A stretch of 64,000 bases of DNA from an uncultured Spartobacteria bacterium (GTDB taxonomy: Bacteria; Verrucomicrobiota; Verrucomicrobiia; Chthoniobacterales; Terrimicrobiaceae), in NCBI GenBank assembly GCA_937960895.1, contig CALCJD010000013.1, forward strand, positions 1 through 64,000, written 5' to 3'. Positions within the stretch are counted from its first letter, which is position 1. Each line of letters opens with the position of its first letter. The position numbers and the translations under genes were made by a program. The notes beneath the pieces are model-generated. The model was given only the letters and a program-made list of their open reading frames with translations, was not told where the DNA came from and searched no databases. Positions 51,886 through 59,988 of the stretch are shown piece by piece.

Positions 51886-53097
51886 GTGAGAGCCGCCGCT
51901 TTTCTTTCCCTCCTCCTCGTCTCCGCATCCTGGGTCCAGGCGCGCCTCAGTCCGCTGGCTCCCGCGCCGGACTGGTCCCGGCTCGATGTCTTCCAGAAAA
52001 CGATCACCCGGGAGGATTTCGAGGCGCTGTTGAAGGTCTACGCGCCGGGCGGGGCCTGGAAGGACACCATCATCCTCCGGGACGACGTCGCCCTCATCAC
52101 CACGCGTCCCGATCGGGCGCCCTATCTGCTGCGGTTCGCGCCGTCCCGTGAGGCGGCCCGCGCCGTCCCGACCTACTGGAGGACCCGCGCCAATCTGCCT
52201 CCCGAGGAACCGGGAAAACCCCTCGCCGGTCTGAAAATCGCCCTCGACCCCGGCCATTTGGGAGGCCGCTGGGCCAAAATGGAGGAACGCTGGTTTCAGA
52301 TCGGTCAATCCAAGCCGGTCACCGAGGGGGACATGACCCTCTACGTCGCCAAACTGCTGGCCAAGCGGCTTCAGGCCCTGGGGGCGCAGGTGTATCTGAC
52401 CCGCACCCGGCCCGGACCGGTCACCACCCTGCGTCCGGACCGCCTGAAGGGGGCGGCGGAAGCCTCCCTGCAGGACAAAAACCAGCCCGTCGACGAGACC
52501 AGCCTGCAGAAGGAAAGCGAGCGCCTGTTTTACCGCGTGGGGGAAATCCGGCGCCGCGGTGCCCTGGTGAATGAAAAAATCCAGCCCGACGCGGTGATCT
52601 GCCTGCACTTCAACGCCGAGGCCTGGGGCGATCCGGCCAATCCCCGGTTGGTCGATCAGAACCACCTGCACTTTCTCATCTTTGGGGCGCTCAGCGCCGA
52701 GGAGCTTTCCTACGAGGACCAGCGCTTTGACATGCTGGTCAAGCTGCTCAACCGGGCTTATCCGACCGAAGTGGCCCTCACCAATGCCATCGCCGGCAAA
52801 ATGGCCCGGGCCACGGGCCTCCCGCCCTATCGTTATGAAAGCAAAACCGCCATCCGTGTGAACTCGAACCCCTACATCTGGGCGCGCAATCTCCTGGCCA
52901 ACCGGCTCTTTCATTGTCCGGTCGTGTACGTCGAACCCTACGTGATGAACAGCCGCCAGGCCTTTGCGCGGATTCAGGCGGGAGATTACGACGGATTGCG
53001 GAATTTCGGCGGGACGATGCGTCCGAGTATTTTCCGCGAATATGCGGATGCAGTTGCCGAAGGCATTCTGGCGTATTATTCCAATCGGCCTCTGTGA
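51886..53097 (+). CDS. N-acetylmuramoyl-L-alanine amidase (Amidase_3 family)
   Basis: A 403-residue exported peptidoglycan amidase. It has a signal peptide (RAAAFLSLLLVSASWVQA), a lead-in of about 90 residues and the zinc-binding start IALDPGHLGG. The zinc ligands continue with Glu in KPVTEGDMTLYVAKLL and His in AVICLHFNAEAWG. A C-terminal region with YVEPYVMNSRQAF carries the catalytic Glu. The GTG at 51886 gives a proper signal peptide; earlier in-frame starts do not. Its stop overlaps the parA start codon (GTGA). Confidence 0.88.
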   Translation: MRAAAFLSLLLVSASWVQARLSPLAPAPDWSRLDVFQKTITREDFEALLKVYAPGGAWKDTIILRDDVALITTRPDRAPYLLRFAPSREAARAVPTYWRTRANLPPEEPGKPLAGLKIALDPGHLGGRWAKMEERWFQIGQSKPVTEGDMTLYVAKLLAKRLQALGAQVYLTRTRPGPVTTLRPDRLKGAAEASLQDKNQPVDETSLQKESERLFYRVGEIRRRGALVNEKIQPDAVICLHFNAEAWGDPANPRLVDQNHLHFLIFGALSAEELSYEDQRFDMLVKLLNRAYPTEVALTNAIAGKMARATGLPPYRYESKTAIRVNSNPYIWARNLLANRLFHCPVVYVEPYVMNSRQAFARIQAGDYDGLRNFGGTMRPSIFREYADAVAEGILAYYSNRPL

Positions 53098-53885
53098 AGA
53101 TCATCGCCGTCGCCAACCAAAAAGGGGGGGTGGGCAAAACCACCACATCCGTCAACCTGTCCGCCGCCCTGGCCGAACGGGGCGTCCGGGTGCTCCTCGC
53201 CGATCTCGACCCTCAGGGCAATGCCAGCAGCGCCCTGGGCCTGAGTCAGGGTGAGCGTCCCAGCCTCTACCAGGCCCTCATCGGAGCCCGCCCCGTCGAG
53301 GAACTGATCGCCGAAACCCGGCTGAAGAATCTCTACGCCATCCCCGCCGACCTCGACATGGCCGGCGCCGAGGTCGAGGTCGCCCGCATGGAGGAGCACA
53401 TGCTGCAGTTGAAACGGGCGCTCGAACCGCTGAAGTCCGCCCAGACCTTCGACTACATGTTTCTCGATTGCCCGCCTTCGCTGGGCATCCTCATGTCCAA
53501 CGCCCTGGCGGCGGCCGACGAAATCCTCGTCCCCATCCAGTGCGAATATTACGCCCTGGAGGGTCTGGGCCTCCTCATGCAGGTGACCGACCAGATCCGC
53601 GCCTGCGGCGCCAATCCCGGACTCGCCATCAGCGGGCTGCTCATGACGATGTTCGACGGACGCAACAACCTGAACCCCGCCGTGGCCAAGGAGGTCCGCG
53701 CCCATTTTCAGGAGGTCGTTTTTGAAACCGTCATTCCGCGCACGGTCCGCTTCGGCGAAGCGCCGAGTCACGGACGCACCATCCTGGAGCACGACCCGTC
53801 CGGCGCCGGCGCCGAGGCCTACCGCGCCCTGGCCGGCGAATTTCTCGAACGCCAGAAAAAAGGCATGGCCTTCGTGAGCCAGTAA
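53094..53885 (+). CDS. parA: ParA/Soj-type chromosome partitioning ATPase
   Basis: A 263-residue Walker-type ATPase. It has the deviant Walker A KGGVGKTTTSVNLSAALA, Walker A' VLLADLDPQGNASSALG and the DCPPSLGILMSNAL motif. It acts in chromosome segregation with ParB and parS. No parB is adjacent; the downstream gene is pyrE. The GTG start overlaps the amidase stop, which suggests coupling of envelope and segregation genes. Without ParB beside it, a role in positioning other cargo is possible. Confidence 0.93.
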   Translation: MKIIAVANQKGGVGKTTTSVNLSAALAERGVRVLLADLDPQGNASSALGLSQGERPSLYQALIGARPVEELIAETRLKNLYAIPADLDMAGAEVEVARMEEHMLQLKRALEPLKSAQTFDYMFLDCPPSLGILMSNALAAADEILVPIQCEYYALEGLGLLMQVTDQIRACGANPGLAISGLLMTMFDGRNNLNPAVAKEVRAHFQEVVFETVIPRTVRFGEAPSHGRTILEHDPSGAGAEAYRALAGEFLERQKKGMAFVSQ

Positions 53886-53920
53886 GACACAGAATTTTCC
53901 AACCCTGAGAGAACCCTTCC

Positions 53921-54490
53921 ATGTCCGCTTCCGTCCTTGATCTTTTCCGTCAGACCGGCGCCCTGCTGCACGGCCATTTCATCCTGCGCTCCGGCCTGCA
54001 CAGCCGGGAATTTTTCCAGTGCGCGCTGCTTCTGCAGGACGCCACCATTGCCGCCCAGGTGTGCGGGCAACTGGCGGAAAAGCTGTCCCGGTTCGAAGCC
54101 ACCACGGTCATTTCGCCCGCGGTCGGCGGCATCATCGTCGGCCAGGAAGTGGCGCGCCACCTCGGAAAAAAGCACATCTTTGTCGAGAAGGACGGTTCCG
54201 GCGGGCTTGTCCTGCGGCGCGGATTCACCATCACCCCGGGGGAAAAATTTCTCGTGGCCGAGGACGTCGTTACGCAGGGCGGCCGTGTGCAGGAAACCAT
54301 CCAGATCGTGCGGGACCACGGGGGGATCGTCGCAGCCGCGGGTTCCATCGTGGACCGCAGCGGCGGACAACTCCCGGATTTCGGGTGTCCGTTTGTTTCG
54401 CTGGTCCAGATGAATGTCGAAACCTTTCCGCCCGATCAAATCCCGGCCGACCTGGCGAACATTCCCGCCGTCAAACCCGGCAGCAAATAA
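53921..54490 (+). CDS. pyrE: Orotate phosphoribosyltransferase
   Basis: Makes orotidine-5'-phosphate from orotate and PRPP in pyrimidine synthesis. The 189-residue product has the PRPP-binding motif FLVAEDVVTQGGRVQETI, the hydrophobic core VISPAVGGIIVGQEVA and the flexible loop KKHIFVEKDGSGGLVLRRG. It is a typical PyrE of the short type. It follows parA by 35 bases on the same strand. Confidence 0.96.
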   Translation: MSASVLDLFRQTGALLHGHFILRSGLHSREFFQCALLLQDATIAAQVCGQLAEKLSRFEATTVISPAVGGIIVGQEVARHLGKKHIFVEKDGSGGLVLRRGFTITPGEKFLVAEDVVTQGGRVQETIQIVRDHGGIVAAAGSIVDRSGGQLPDFGCPFVSLVQMNVETFPPDQIPADLANIPAVKPGSK

Positions 54491-54492
54491 GG

Positions 54493-54529
54493 GCCGCGCC
54501 GCCCCGGGATCCGCGCGATCCGGCGCGGC
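54493..54529. terminator. GC-rich hairpin between convergent pyrE and ptsN
   Basis: GCCGCGCC (54493-54500) pairs with GGCGCGGC (54522-54529). An inner stem GGATC/GATCC lies around CGCGC. It sits in the 45-base gap between two genes that end face to face. There is no T-run, so a bidirectional rho-independent role is only likely. Confidence 0.45.
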
Positions 54530-54535
54530 GTCCCC

Positions 54536-54997
54536 TCACAACTTCACCTCGCCCGCGCCGAGCAGTCCGACAAAATACGCGGGATCACGCGCGGCCAACA
54601 GGCGTTCCAACTGGTGTTTGTCGCGGCAGATCCGGGCAATGGCGCCGACCACACGCAGGTATTCCGAGTTGAACGTGCGCGGGATGCCCGCCACAAAAAT
54701 GAGGCGCACCGGATCGGGAACCTCCGGGCAATTCACCCCCTCCAGCGACCGGCCGGCCGCCATCACGAGGCCGGAAACCGATTCCGTGCGTCCGTGGGCG
54801 ATGCAAATCCCGCAGTGATTCTCGGAAATGGCCGCGGCGTCGCGGACCGTCACCGCCTCCTGCAACTTGGAAAAATCGCGCACCCGCGGGTCGCCATTGA
54901 GCCGGGAGAGCACCTCGGCAATCGCCCCGGCCTTGTCCGTCGCGGCGAGGGAGAGATTGACGTGCTCGGGTTGAAGGATGTCGCCAATGGGAATCAT
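54536..54997 (-). CDS. ptsN: PTS IIA component, PtsN (EIIA-Ntr) type
   Basis: A 153-residue EIIA of the fructose/mannitol/nitrogen class. It has IGDILQPEHVNLSLAATDKA at the start, the phospho-His in GICIAHGRTESVSG, and VRLIFVAGIP. There is no membrane permease domain or partner IIB/IIC, so it probably works as a regulatory IIA receiving phosphate from EI (gene at 1528) through HPr. ATG 54997 is chosen. It forms an operon-like run with nadK and tlyA. Confidence 0.85.
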   Translation of the reverse strand: MIPIGDILQPEHVNLSLAATDKAGAIAEVLSRLNGDPRVRDFSKLQEAVTVRDAAAISENHCGICIAHGRTESVSGLVMAAGRSLEGVNCPEVPDPVRLIFVAGIPRTFNSEYLRVVGAIARICRDKHQLERLLAARDPAYFVGLLGAGEVKL

Positions 54998-55070
54998 CCG
55001 CGACGGGGGGTTTGGGCCGGAAGGAGGCGACCCGGCCGGCCGGAAGTGGGATGCATGTTCATGGGCTGTT

Positions 55071-55922
55071 TCATACGTTGCTCCCCCGCCATTTGAGCTT
55101 CTGGCGAAGAACTTCGGGAAAGAGACGCTGCGGCAGCATGGCCAGCGGCAGCACGCGGTCGCTCTTGGTGATGCGCAGCCTGTCCCCCACCCGCATGGCG
55201 CGGGAGGAGCGGCCGTCGATCGTGACAAAAACCTGCTGTTCCACCTTCAGGCGGGCTTCGACGACGGAGCGGTCGCTCACCACCGTGGACCGGTTGGTCA
55301 GCACATGCGGGCAGATCGGCGTGATGACAAAGGCGCCGGAATCCGGCATGAGCACCGGACCCCCGGCCGCCAGCGAATAGGCGGTGGAACCGGTCGGCGT
55401 GGCAATGATCAGGCCGTCCGCGTTGTAGTCGGTCAGTTCCACCCCGTCGATCTCCACATGGATCTTCACCAGCTGGGAACGCTCGCCGCGGCTCACCACC
55501 ACGTCGTTCAAGCCGTAATACCGCGTGACGCGTCCGCGCACGTCGAAGAGCTCCACCATGAGCAGATGGCGCGGACTGAGCAGATAATTCCTCAGGGCGA
55601 TGCTGCGCACGGCGCTCTCGATTTCGGAGGGACCGGCGCAGGTGAGAAAACCCAGCGAACCGATGTTGATGCCGAAGACCGGACGGATGGTGGGCCCGAG
55701 TTTGTGCACCACGCGGAGAATGGTGCCGTCGCCGCCCATCACCACGAGCAGCTCGGAGTCACGGGCCAGGGCGCGTTCCGTCAGGGGGGACTTGCGTCCG
55801 ACCAGTTCCGCCGTCGATTTTTCGAGGGCAAACGGCACCCCGCGGGCGCGGAGGTGACGGACCACATCGCGCACGACGGCGCGGGCTTCGGGTTTGGCGG
55901 CGTGGGCGATGAGGCCGATCAT
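55071..55922 (-). CDS. nadK: NAD kinase
   Basis: Phosphorylates NAD to NADP. The 283-residue product has the ATP-binding GGDGTILRVV (GGDGT at residues 63-67), INIGSLGFLT, LNDVVVSRG and the NAD-binding DGLIIATPTGSTAYSLAAGG. It follows tlyA by 8 bases on the same strand, a common neighbourhood. Confidence 0.97.
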   Translation of the reverse strand: MIGLIAHAAKPEARAVVRDVVRHLRARGVPFALEKSTAELVGRKSPLTERALARDSELLVVMGGDGTILRVVHKLGPTIRPVFGINIGSLGFLTCAGPSEIESAVRSIALRNYLLSPRHLLMVELFDVRGRVTRYYGLNDVVVSRGERSQLVKIHVEIDGVELTDYNADGLIIATPTGSTAYSLAAGGPVLMPDSGAFVITPICPHVLTNRSTVVSDRSVVEARLKVEQQVFVTIDGRSSRAMRVGDRLRITKSDRVLPLAMLPQRLFPEVLRQKLKWRGSNV

Positions 55923-55930
55923 GAAAAAAT

Positions 55931-56662
55931 TCAGGGCTGAAGGTGGGCGAGAAATTCGATATTGCCCTCCCGGCCGGCAATGGGGGATTCGATCACGCCC
56001 CGCCAGTGATGGCCGGCTCCCTCGACAAACCGGCGGATTTTTTCCACCGCCTCGCCGCGATACGTCGCGTCACGCACCACGCCCCCCTTTCCCACCTTGT
56101 CGGGCGTAAGTTCAAACTGAGGCTTGATGAGGACGACCATGTCGGCGTTGGGCGTGAGTAAGGCAAAGGCGGCGGGCAAAATCAATGTCAGGGAAATGAA
56201 ACTCACGTCCGCCACGCAGAGCTCCACCGGGCCACCGGTGTCCTCCAGGGTCAAAAAACGGGCGTTGAGCCCCTCCCGGACGGTCACGCGGGGATCCTGG
56301 CGGACTTTCCAGTCGATCTGACCATGACCGACATCCACGGCATGCACGTGCGCCGCCCCGCGCTGCAGCAGGCAGTCGGTGAATCCGCCGGTGGACGCCC
56401 CGATGTCGAGCGCAATCCGGCCGGCCACCGGAACCTGGAAATGATCCAGGGCCGCCTCGAGCTTGAGCCCGCCGCGTCCGACATATTTCTCCCCCGCCAG
56501 GAGCTCCACCACGGCCTCGTCGGACACCCGGGTGCCCGGCTTTTCCGCCTTCTGTCCGTCGAGCAAAACCTGTCCGGCCATGATGGATCGCTGCGCCTTT
56601 TCCCGCGAGGGCGCGAGTCCGCGCAGGACAAGAAGCTGGTCGAGGCGCATTTTTTCCGGCAT
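55931..56662 (-). CDS. tlyA: TlyA-family rRNA 2'-O-methyltransferase / hemolysin-like protein
   Basis: A 243-residue protein. An N-terminal S4 RNA-binding domain (MRLDQLLVLRGLAPSREKAQ) is followed by an RrmJ-like methyltransferase with SAM motif ALDIGASTGGFTDCLLQRGA and the K-D-K-E type catalytic residues, including VVLIKPQFELTPDKVGKGG. In Mycobacterium TlyA methylates 16S and 23S rRNA; the name hemolysin is historical. It heads the run with nadK. Confidence 0.93.
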   Translation of the reverse strand: MPEKMRLDQLLVLRGLAPSREKAQRSIMAGQVLLDGQKAEKPGTRVSDEAVVELLAGEKYVGRGGLKLEAALDHFQVPVAGRIALDIGASTGGFTDCLLQRGAAHVHAVDVGHGQIDWKVRQDPRVTVREGLNARFLTLEDTGGPVELCVADVSFISLTLILPAAFALLTPNADMVVLIKPQFELTPDKVGKGGVVRDATYRGEAVEKIRRFVEGAGHHWRGVIESPIAGREGNIEFLAHLQP

Positions 56663-56721
56663 GGCGGCATCGTAGAAAATCCTGTTAATCTTGGAAATCC
56701 CGATTAGTTCCTATCCGTCCC

Positions 56722-56988
56722 ATGTCCGATGCCGATCTGAAATCCCGTATCAAAACGATGATGGTGGAAAGCCTGATGCTGAAGGTGCCGCCGGAAAGCA
56801 TCGGCGACGATACCCCGCTCTTCAGTCCGGACGGACTCGGGCTCGACTCGATTGACGCCCTGGAACTGGCGGTGAGCATTGAAAAAAATTTCGGCGTGTC
56901 CACCCCGAGCGCGGAGGTCGCGCGGGAGGCGTTCGTGAGTGTCAACACGGTGGCCGCCTACATCACCGCAAAGACGCAGGGGCGCTGA
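56722..56988 (+). CDS. Acyl carrier protein (stand-alone)
   Basis: An 88-residue acyl carrier protein with phosphopantetheine serine at residue 43 in GLGLDSIDALELAVS. No fab genes lie beside it; it sits between tlyA (divergent) and glycogen phosphorylase. It may serve a special pathway such as lipid or siderophore synthesis rather than bulk fatty acids, possibly together with the OleC-like ligase elsewhere in the window. That link is inference only. Confidence 0.9.
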   Translation: MSDADLKSRIKTMMVESLMLKVPPESIGDDTPLFSPDGLGLDSIDALELAVSIEKNFGVSTPSAEVAREAFVSVNTVAAYITAKTQGR

Positions 56989-57118
56989 CGGGCTCCCGGG
57001 GGGGGGCCGGCGTTTTGCGCCATTTTGCCCCTCGCCGTGCGCAATAAATTGACCGCGCCGCCTTCTGGCGCGATTTTTGCTCTTTTCCGCGCCTTAATCC
57101 TTTCAAACGACAAGCAGC

Positions 57119-59575
57119 ATGAGCGAATTCCATTCCGCCCTCGACACATCCGTCAGCGGCCTGAAGGCCCTGATCCAAAACAGCCTCAAGTTCAGCCTCG
57201 CGCGCGACGCCTCGACGGCCACCAAGCGGGACTGGTGGCTGGCGACCTCGAAGGCGGTGCAGAGCATCATCGTGGAGCGGATGATCGCGACCGCCGCGGC
57301 CCATCACAACAAGAACGTCAAACGCGTTTATTATCTCTCGCTGGAATTCCTCATGGGCCGGTTGTTTTCGAACAACCTCTACAGCGCCGGCGTGATCGAC
57401 GACATGGTGCACGCGCTGGAGGAACTCGGGCTCGATTATGACGAGTTGCGCAACGAAGAATACGACATGGGCCTCGGCAACGGCGGCCTGGGCCGTCTGG
57501 CCGCCTGTTTCCTCGATTCGCTGGCCACCCTCGACTACCCGGCCATCGGCTACGGCATCCACTATCAATACGGCCTCTTCAAACAGGAATTCCGCAACGG
57601 CTATCAGGTCGAACTTCCCGACGCCTGGATGCAATACGGCACGCCGTGGGAAATCGTCCGTCCCGAGCACTCCACGGAAATCCAGGTTTACGGTCATGTG
57701 GAAAACGTCTTCGACGACCGAGGCAATTATGTGCCGCGCTGGGTCGGCTGGAAAAAACTTCTCGGCATTCCCTACGACATTCCGGTGCCCGGATACGGTA
57801 CGAACACGGTGAATTTCCTGCGGCTCTGGGAATCGCGCGCCCCCGCCGAATTCGATTTCGAGGCCTTCAATCGCGGCGGCTACGACGAGGCCGTGCGCGA
57901 AAAAAACCACAGCGAGACGATCTCGAAGGTCCTTTATCCGAACGACAAGACGGAGAGCGGAAAGGAACTGCGCCTGCTCCAGCAGTATTTCTTCGTCGCC
58001 TGCTCGCTGAAGGACATCATCCGCCGCTTCCTCAAGACGAACGACGACTGGGAGGATTTTCCGGACAAGGTCGCCATCCAGCTCAACGACACCCATCCCG
58101 CCATCGCCGTGGTGGAACTCCAGCGTCTGCTGCACGACGAATACGGCCTGAAATGGGAGAAAGCCTGGTCGATCGTCACGCGCACCTTCGCCTACACCAA
58201 TCACACCCTGCTCCCGGAGGCTCTTGAGAAGTGGAGCGTGGGCCTCTTCCAGAAGGTGATTCCGCGGCACATGCAGATCATCTTCGACATCAACAAACGC
58301 TTCATGGACGAGGTCGAGGCCCGCTGGCCCGGAGACGTGCACAAGAAGCAGGTGTTGTCCCTCATCGAGGAGGGTCCCGTCCAGATGGTCCGCATGGCGC
58401 ACCTGGCCGTGCTGGGCGGGCATTCCGTCAACGGCGTCGCGGAACTGCACACCGCCCTGCTCAAACGGGATCTCTTCCCCGAGTTCAACGAGCTTTTCCC
58501 GGGGCGGTTCAACAACAAGACCAACGGCATCACCCCGCGCCGCTGGCTGCTGGCCTGCAATCCCCGCCTGAGCAAGCTGGTCACCGCCAAAATCGGTTCC
58601 GGCTGGGAACGCGATCTCAACCGTCTGCGCGGCTTGGAAGCCTATGCCGACGACCCGCAGTTCCAGGAGGACTTCCTGCGGATCAAACACCAGAACAAGA
58701 TCGAACTGGCCCGGGTGATCAAGGATCTCTGCGGCATTTCGGTGAATCCCGCGGCGCTCTTTGACGTGCAGATCAAGCGCCTGCACGAATACAAGCGCCA
58801 ACACCTCAATCTGCTGCACATCCTCGCGCTGTACCGGCGCCTGCTCCAGAATCCCGATCTCGACATCACGCCGCGGGTCTTCATTTTTGCGGCCAAGGCC
58901 GCGCCCGGTTACGACATGGCCAAGTGCATCATCAAGGCCATCAATGCCGTCGGCAAATGCATCAACAACGACAAGCGCATCGAGGACCGCCTCAAGGTGG
59001 TCTTCCTGCCCAACTACCGCGTCTCCCTCGCCCAGCGCATCGTGCCCGCCGCGGATCTTTCCGAGCAGATTTCCACCGCCGGCAAGGAGGCGTCCGGAAC
59101 GGGCAACATGAAGCTGGCCCTGAACGGCGCCCTCACCATCGGCACCCTGGACGGCGCCAACGTCGAAATCATGGAGGAGGTCGGCAAGGAGAACATCTTC
59201 ATCTTTGGATTGACCGTCGAGGAAGTGACCGAACTCTGGCGGCGCGGATACAATCCGCAGGAGTATTACAACCGCAACGAGGAGCTTCGTGCCGTCGTCG
59301 ACTGGGTCGGTTCCAACTACTTCACGCCGGACGAACCGCCGGGCGTCCTCTCCATGCTCCGCGACAGCCTCTATTACAGCGACCCGTTCCTCTGCCTGGC
59401 GGATTTCGAGTCCTACAGCGAGGCGCACCAGAGGGTCGACGAGGCCTTCCGCGACAAGGCCCGCTGGGCGCGCATGGCCATCCTCAACACGGCCCGCATG
59501 GGCAAGTTCTCCAGCGACCGCACCATCGAGGAATACGCCCGGGAAATCTGGAACATCCAGCCGGTGCCGGTGTAA
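57119..59575 (+). CDS. glgP: Glycogen/maltodextrin phosphorylase
   Basis: Releases glucose-1-phosphate from alpha-1,4-glucans. The 818-residue product shows RVYYLSLEFLMGR, GNGGLGRLAACFLDSLATL, QLNDTHPAIAVVELQRLL and the pyridoxal-phosphate site ASGTGNMKLALNGALTIGT with the PLP lysine. The chosen ATG at 57119 gives the normal N-terminus. The neighbouring zwf and glk suggest glycogen breakdown into the pentose-phosphate and glycolytic routes. Confidence 0.97.
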   Translation: MSEFHSALDTSVSGLKALIQNSLKFSLARDASTATKRDWWLATSKAVQSIIVERMIATAAAHHNKNVKRVYYLSLEFLMGRLFSNNLYSAGVIDDMVHALEELGLDYDELRNEEYDMGLGNGGLGRLAACFLDSLATLDYPAIGYGIHYQYGLFKQEFRNGYQVELPDAWMQYGTPWEIVRPEHSTEIQVYGHVENVFDDRGNYVPRWVGWKKLLGIPYDIPVPGYGTNTVNFLRLWESRAPAEFDFEAFNRGGYDEAVREKNHSETISKVLYPNDKTESGKELRLLQQYFFVACSLKDIIRRFLKTNDDWEDFPDKVAIQLNDTHPAIAVVELQRLLHDEYGLKWEKAWSIVTRTFAYTNHTLLPEALEKWSVGLFQKVIPRHMQIIFDINKRFMDEVEARWPGDVHKKQVLSLIEEGPVQMVRMAHLAVLGGHSVNGVAELHTALLKRDLFPEFNELFPGRFNNKTNGITPRRWLLACNPRLSKLVTAKIGSGWERDLNRLRGLEAYADDPQFQEDFLRIKHQNKIELARVIKDLCGISVNPAALFDVQIKRLHEYKRQHLNLLHILALYRRLLQNPDLDITPRVFIFAAKAAPGYDMAKCIIKAINAVGKCINNDKRIEDRLKVVFLPNYRVSLAQRIVPAADLSEQISTAGKEASGTGNMKLALNGALTIGTLDGANVEIMEEVGKENIFIFGLTVEEVTELWRRGYNPQEYYNRNEELRAVVDWVGSNYFTPDEPPGVLSMLRDSLYYSDPFLCLADFESYSEAHQRVDEAFRDKARWARMAILNTARMGKFSSDRTIEEYAREIWNIQPVPV

Positions 59576-59596
59576 TGCGTTTCCCGGCGCCCCCCG

Positions 59597-59818
59597 ATGA
59601 AGACGCTGCAAATCAAGGTCAAACCCAATGCCCGGGAATCGAGGCTTGTCCAAAATCCCGACGGCACATGGGAGGCGCGCCTGAAATCCCCTCCGGTCGA
59701 CGGCAAGGCCAATCGCGAACTGATCGGACTCGTTGCCGAACACTTTGGCTGCGGCAAATCCCAGGTGGAAATCCGCAGCGGCGCCGCCGGCCGGCTCAAA
59801 CTGGTGCGGATTCCCTGA
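59597..59818 (+). CDS. YggU/DUF167-family protein
   Basis: A 73-residue protein of the DUF167 (YggU) family: IKVKPNARESRLVQN, LKSPPVDGKANRELIGLVAE and VEIRSGAAGRLKLVRI. It is a small alpha/beta protein without known activity, widely conserved. It lies 21 bases after glgP. Confidence 0.92.
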   Translation: MKTLQIKVKPNARESRLVQNPDGTWEARLKSPPVDGKANRELIGLVAEHFGCGKSQVEIRSGAAGRLKLVRIP

Positions 59819-59988
59819 AGGTCCCGCCAAAACACGGACAGGCGAAAATCCGCCCGGCCCGTCGTGCGCACGGCGTTCGGCGCCGGCGGGTGTTCTTCCC
59901 GTTCCGACTTTCCTTTGGCAATTCCCCGAGCAAATCGTGTCGATTTCGTTTTGCCGGCCGGCCGGTTTACGCTACCTAAGAAATTGCC

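Noticed and set aside
53094..53885. ParA as evidence for a plasmid
   Set aside because: Surrounded by core chromosomal genes (pyrE, nadK, rpmH, yidC).
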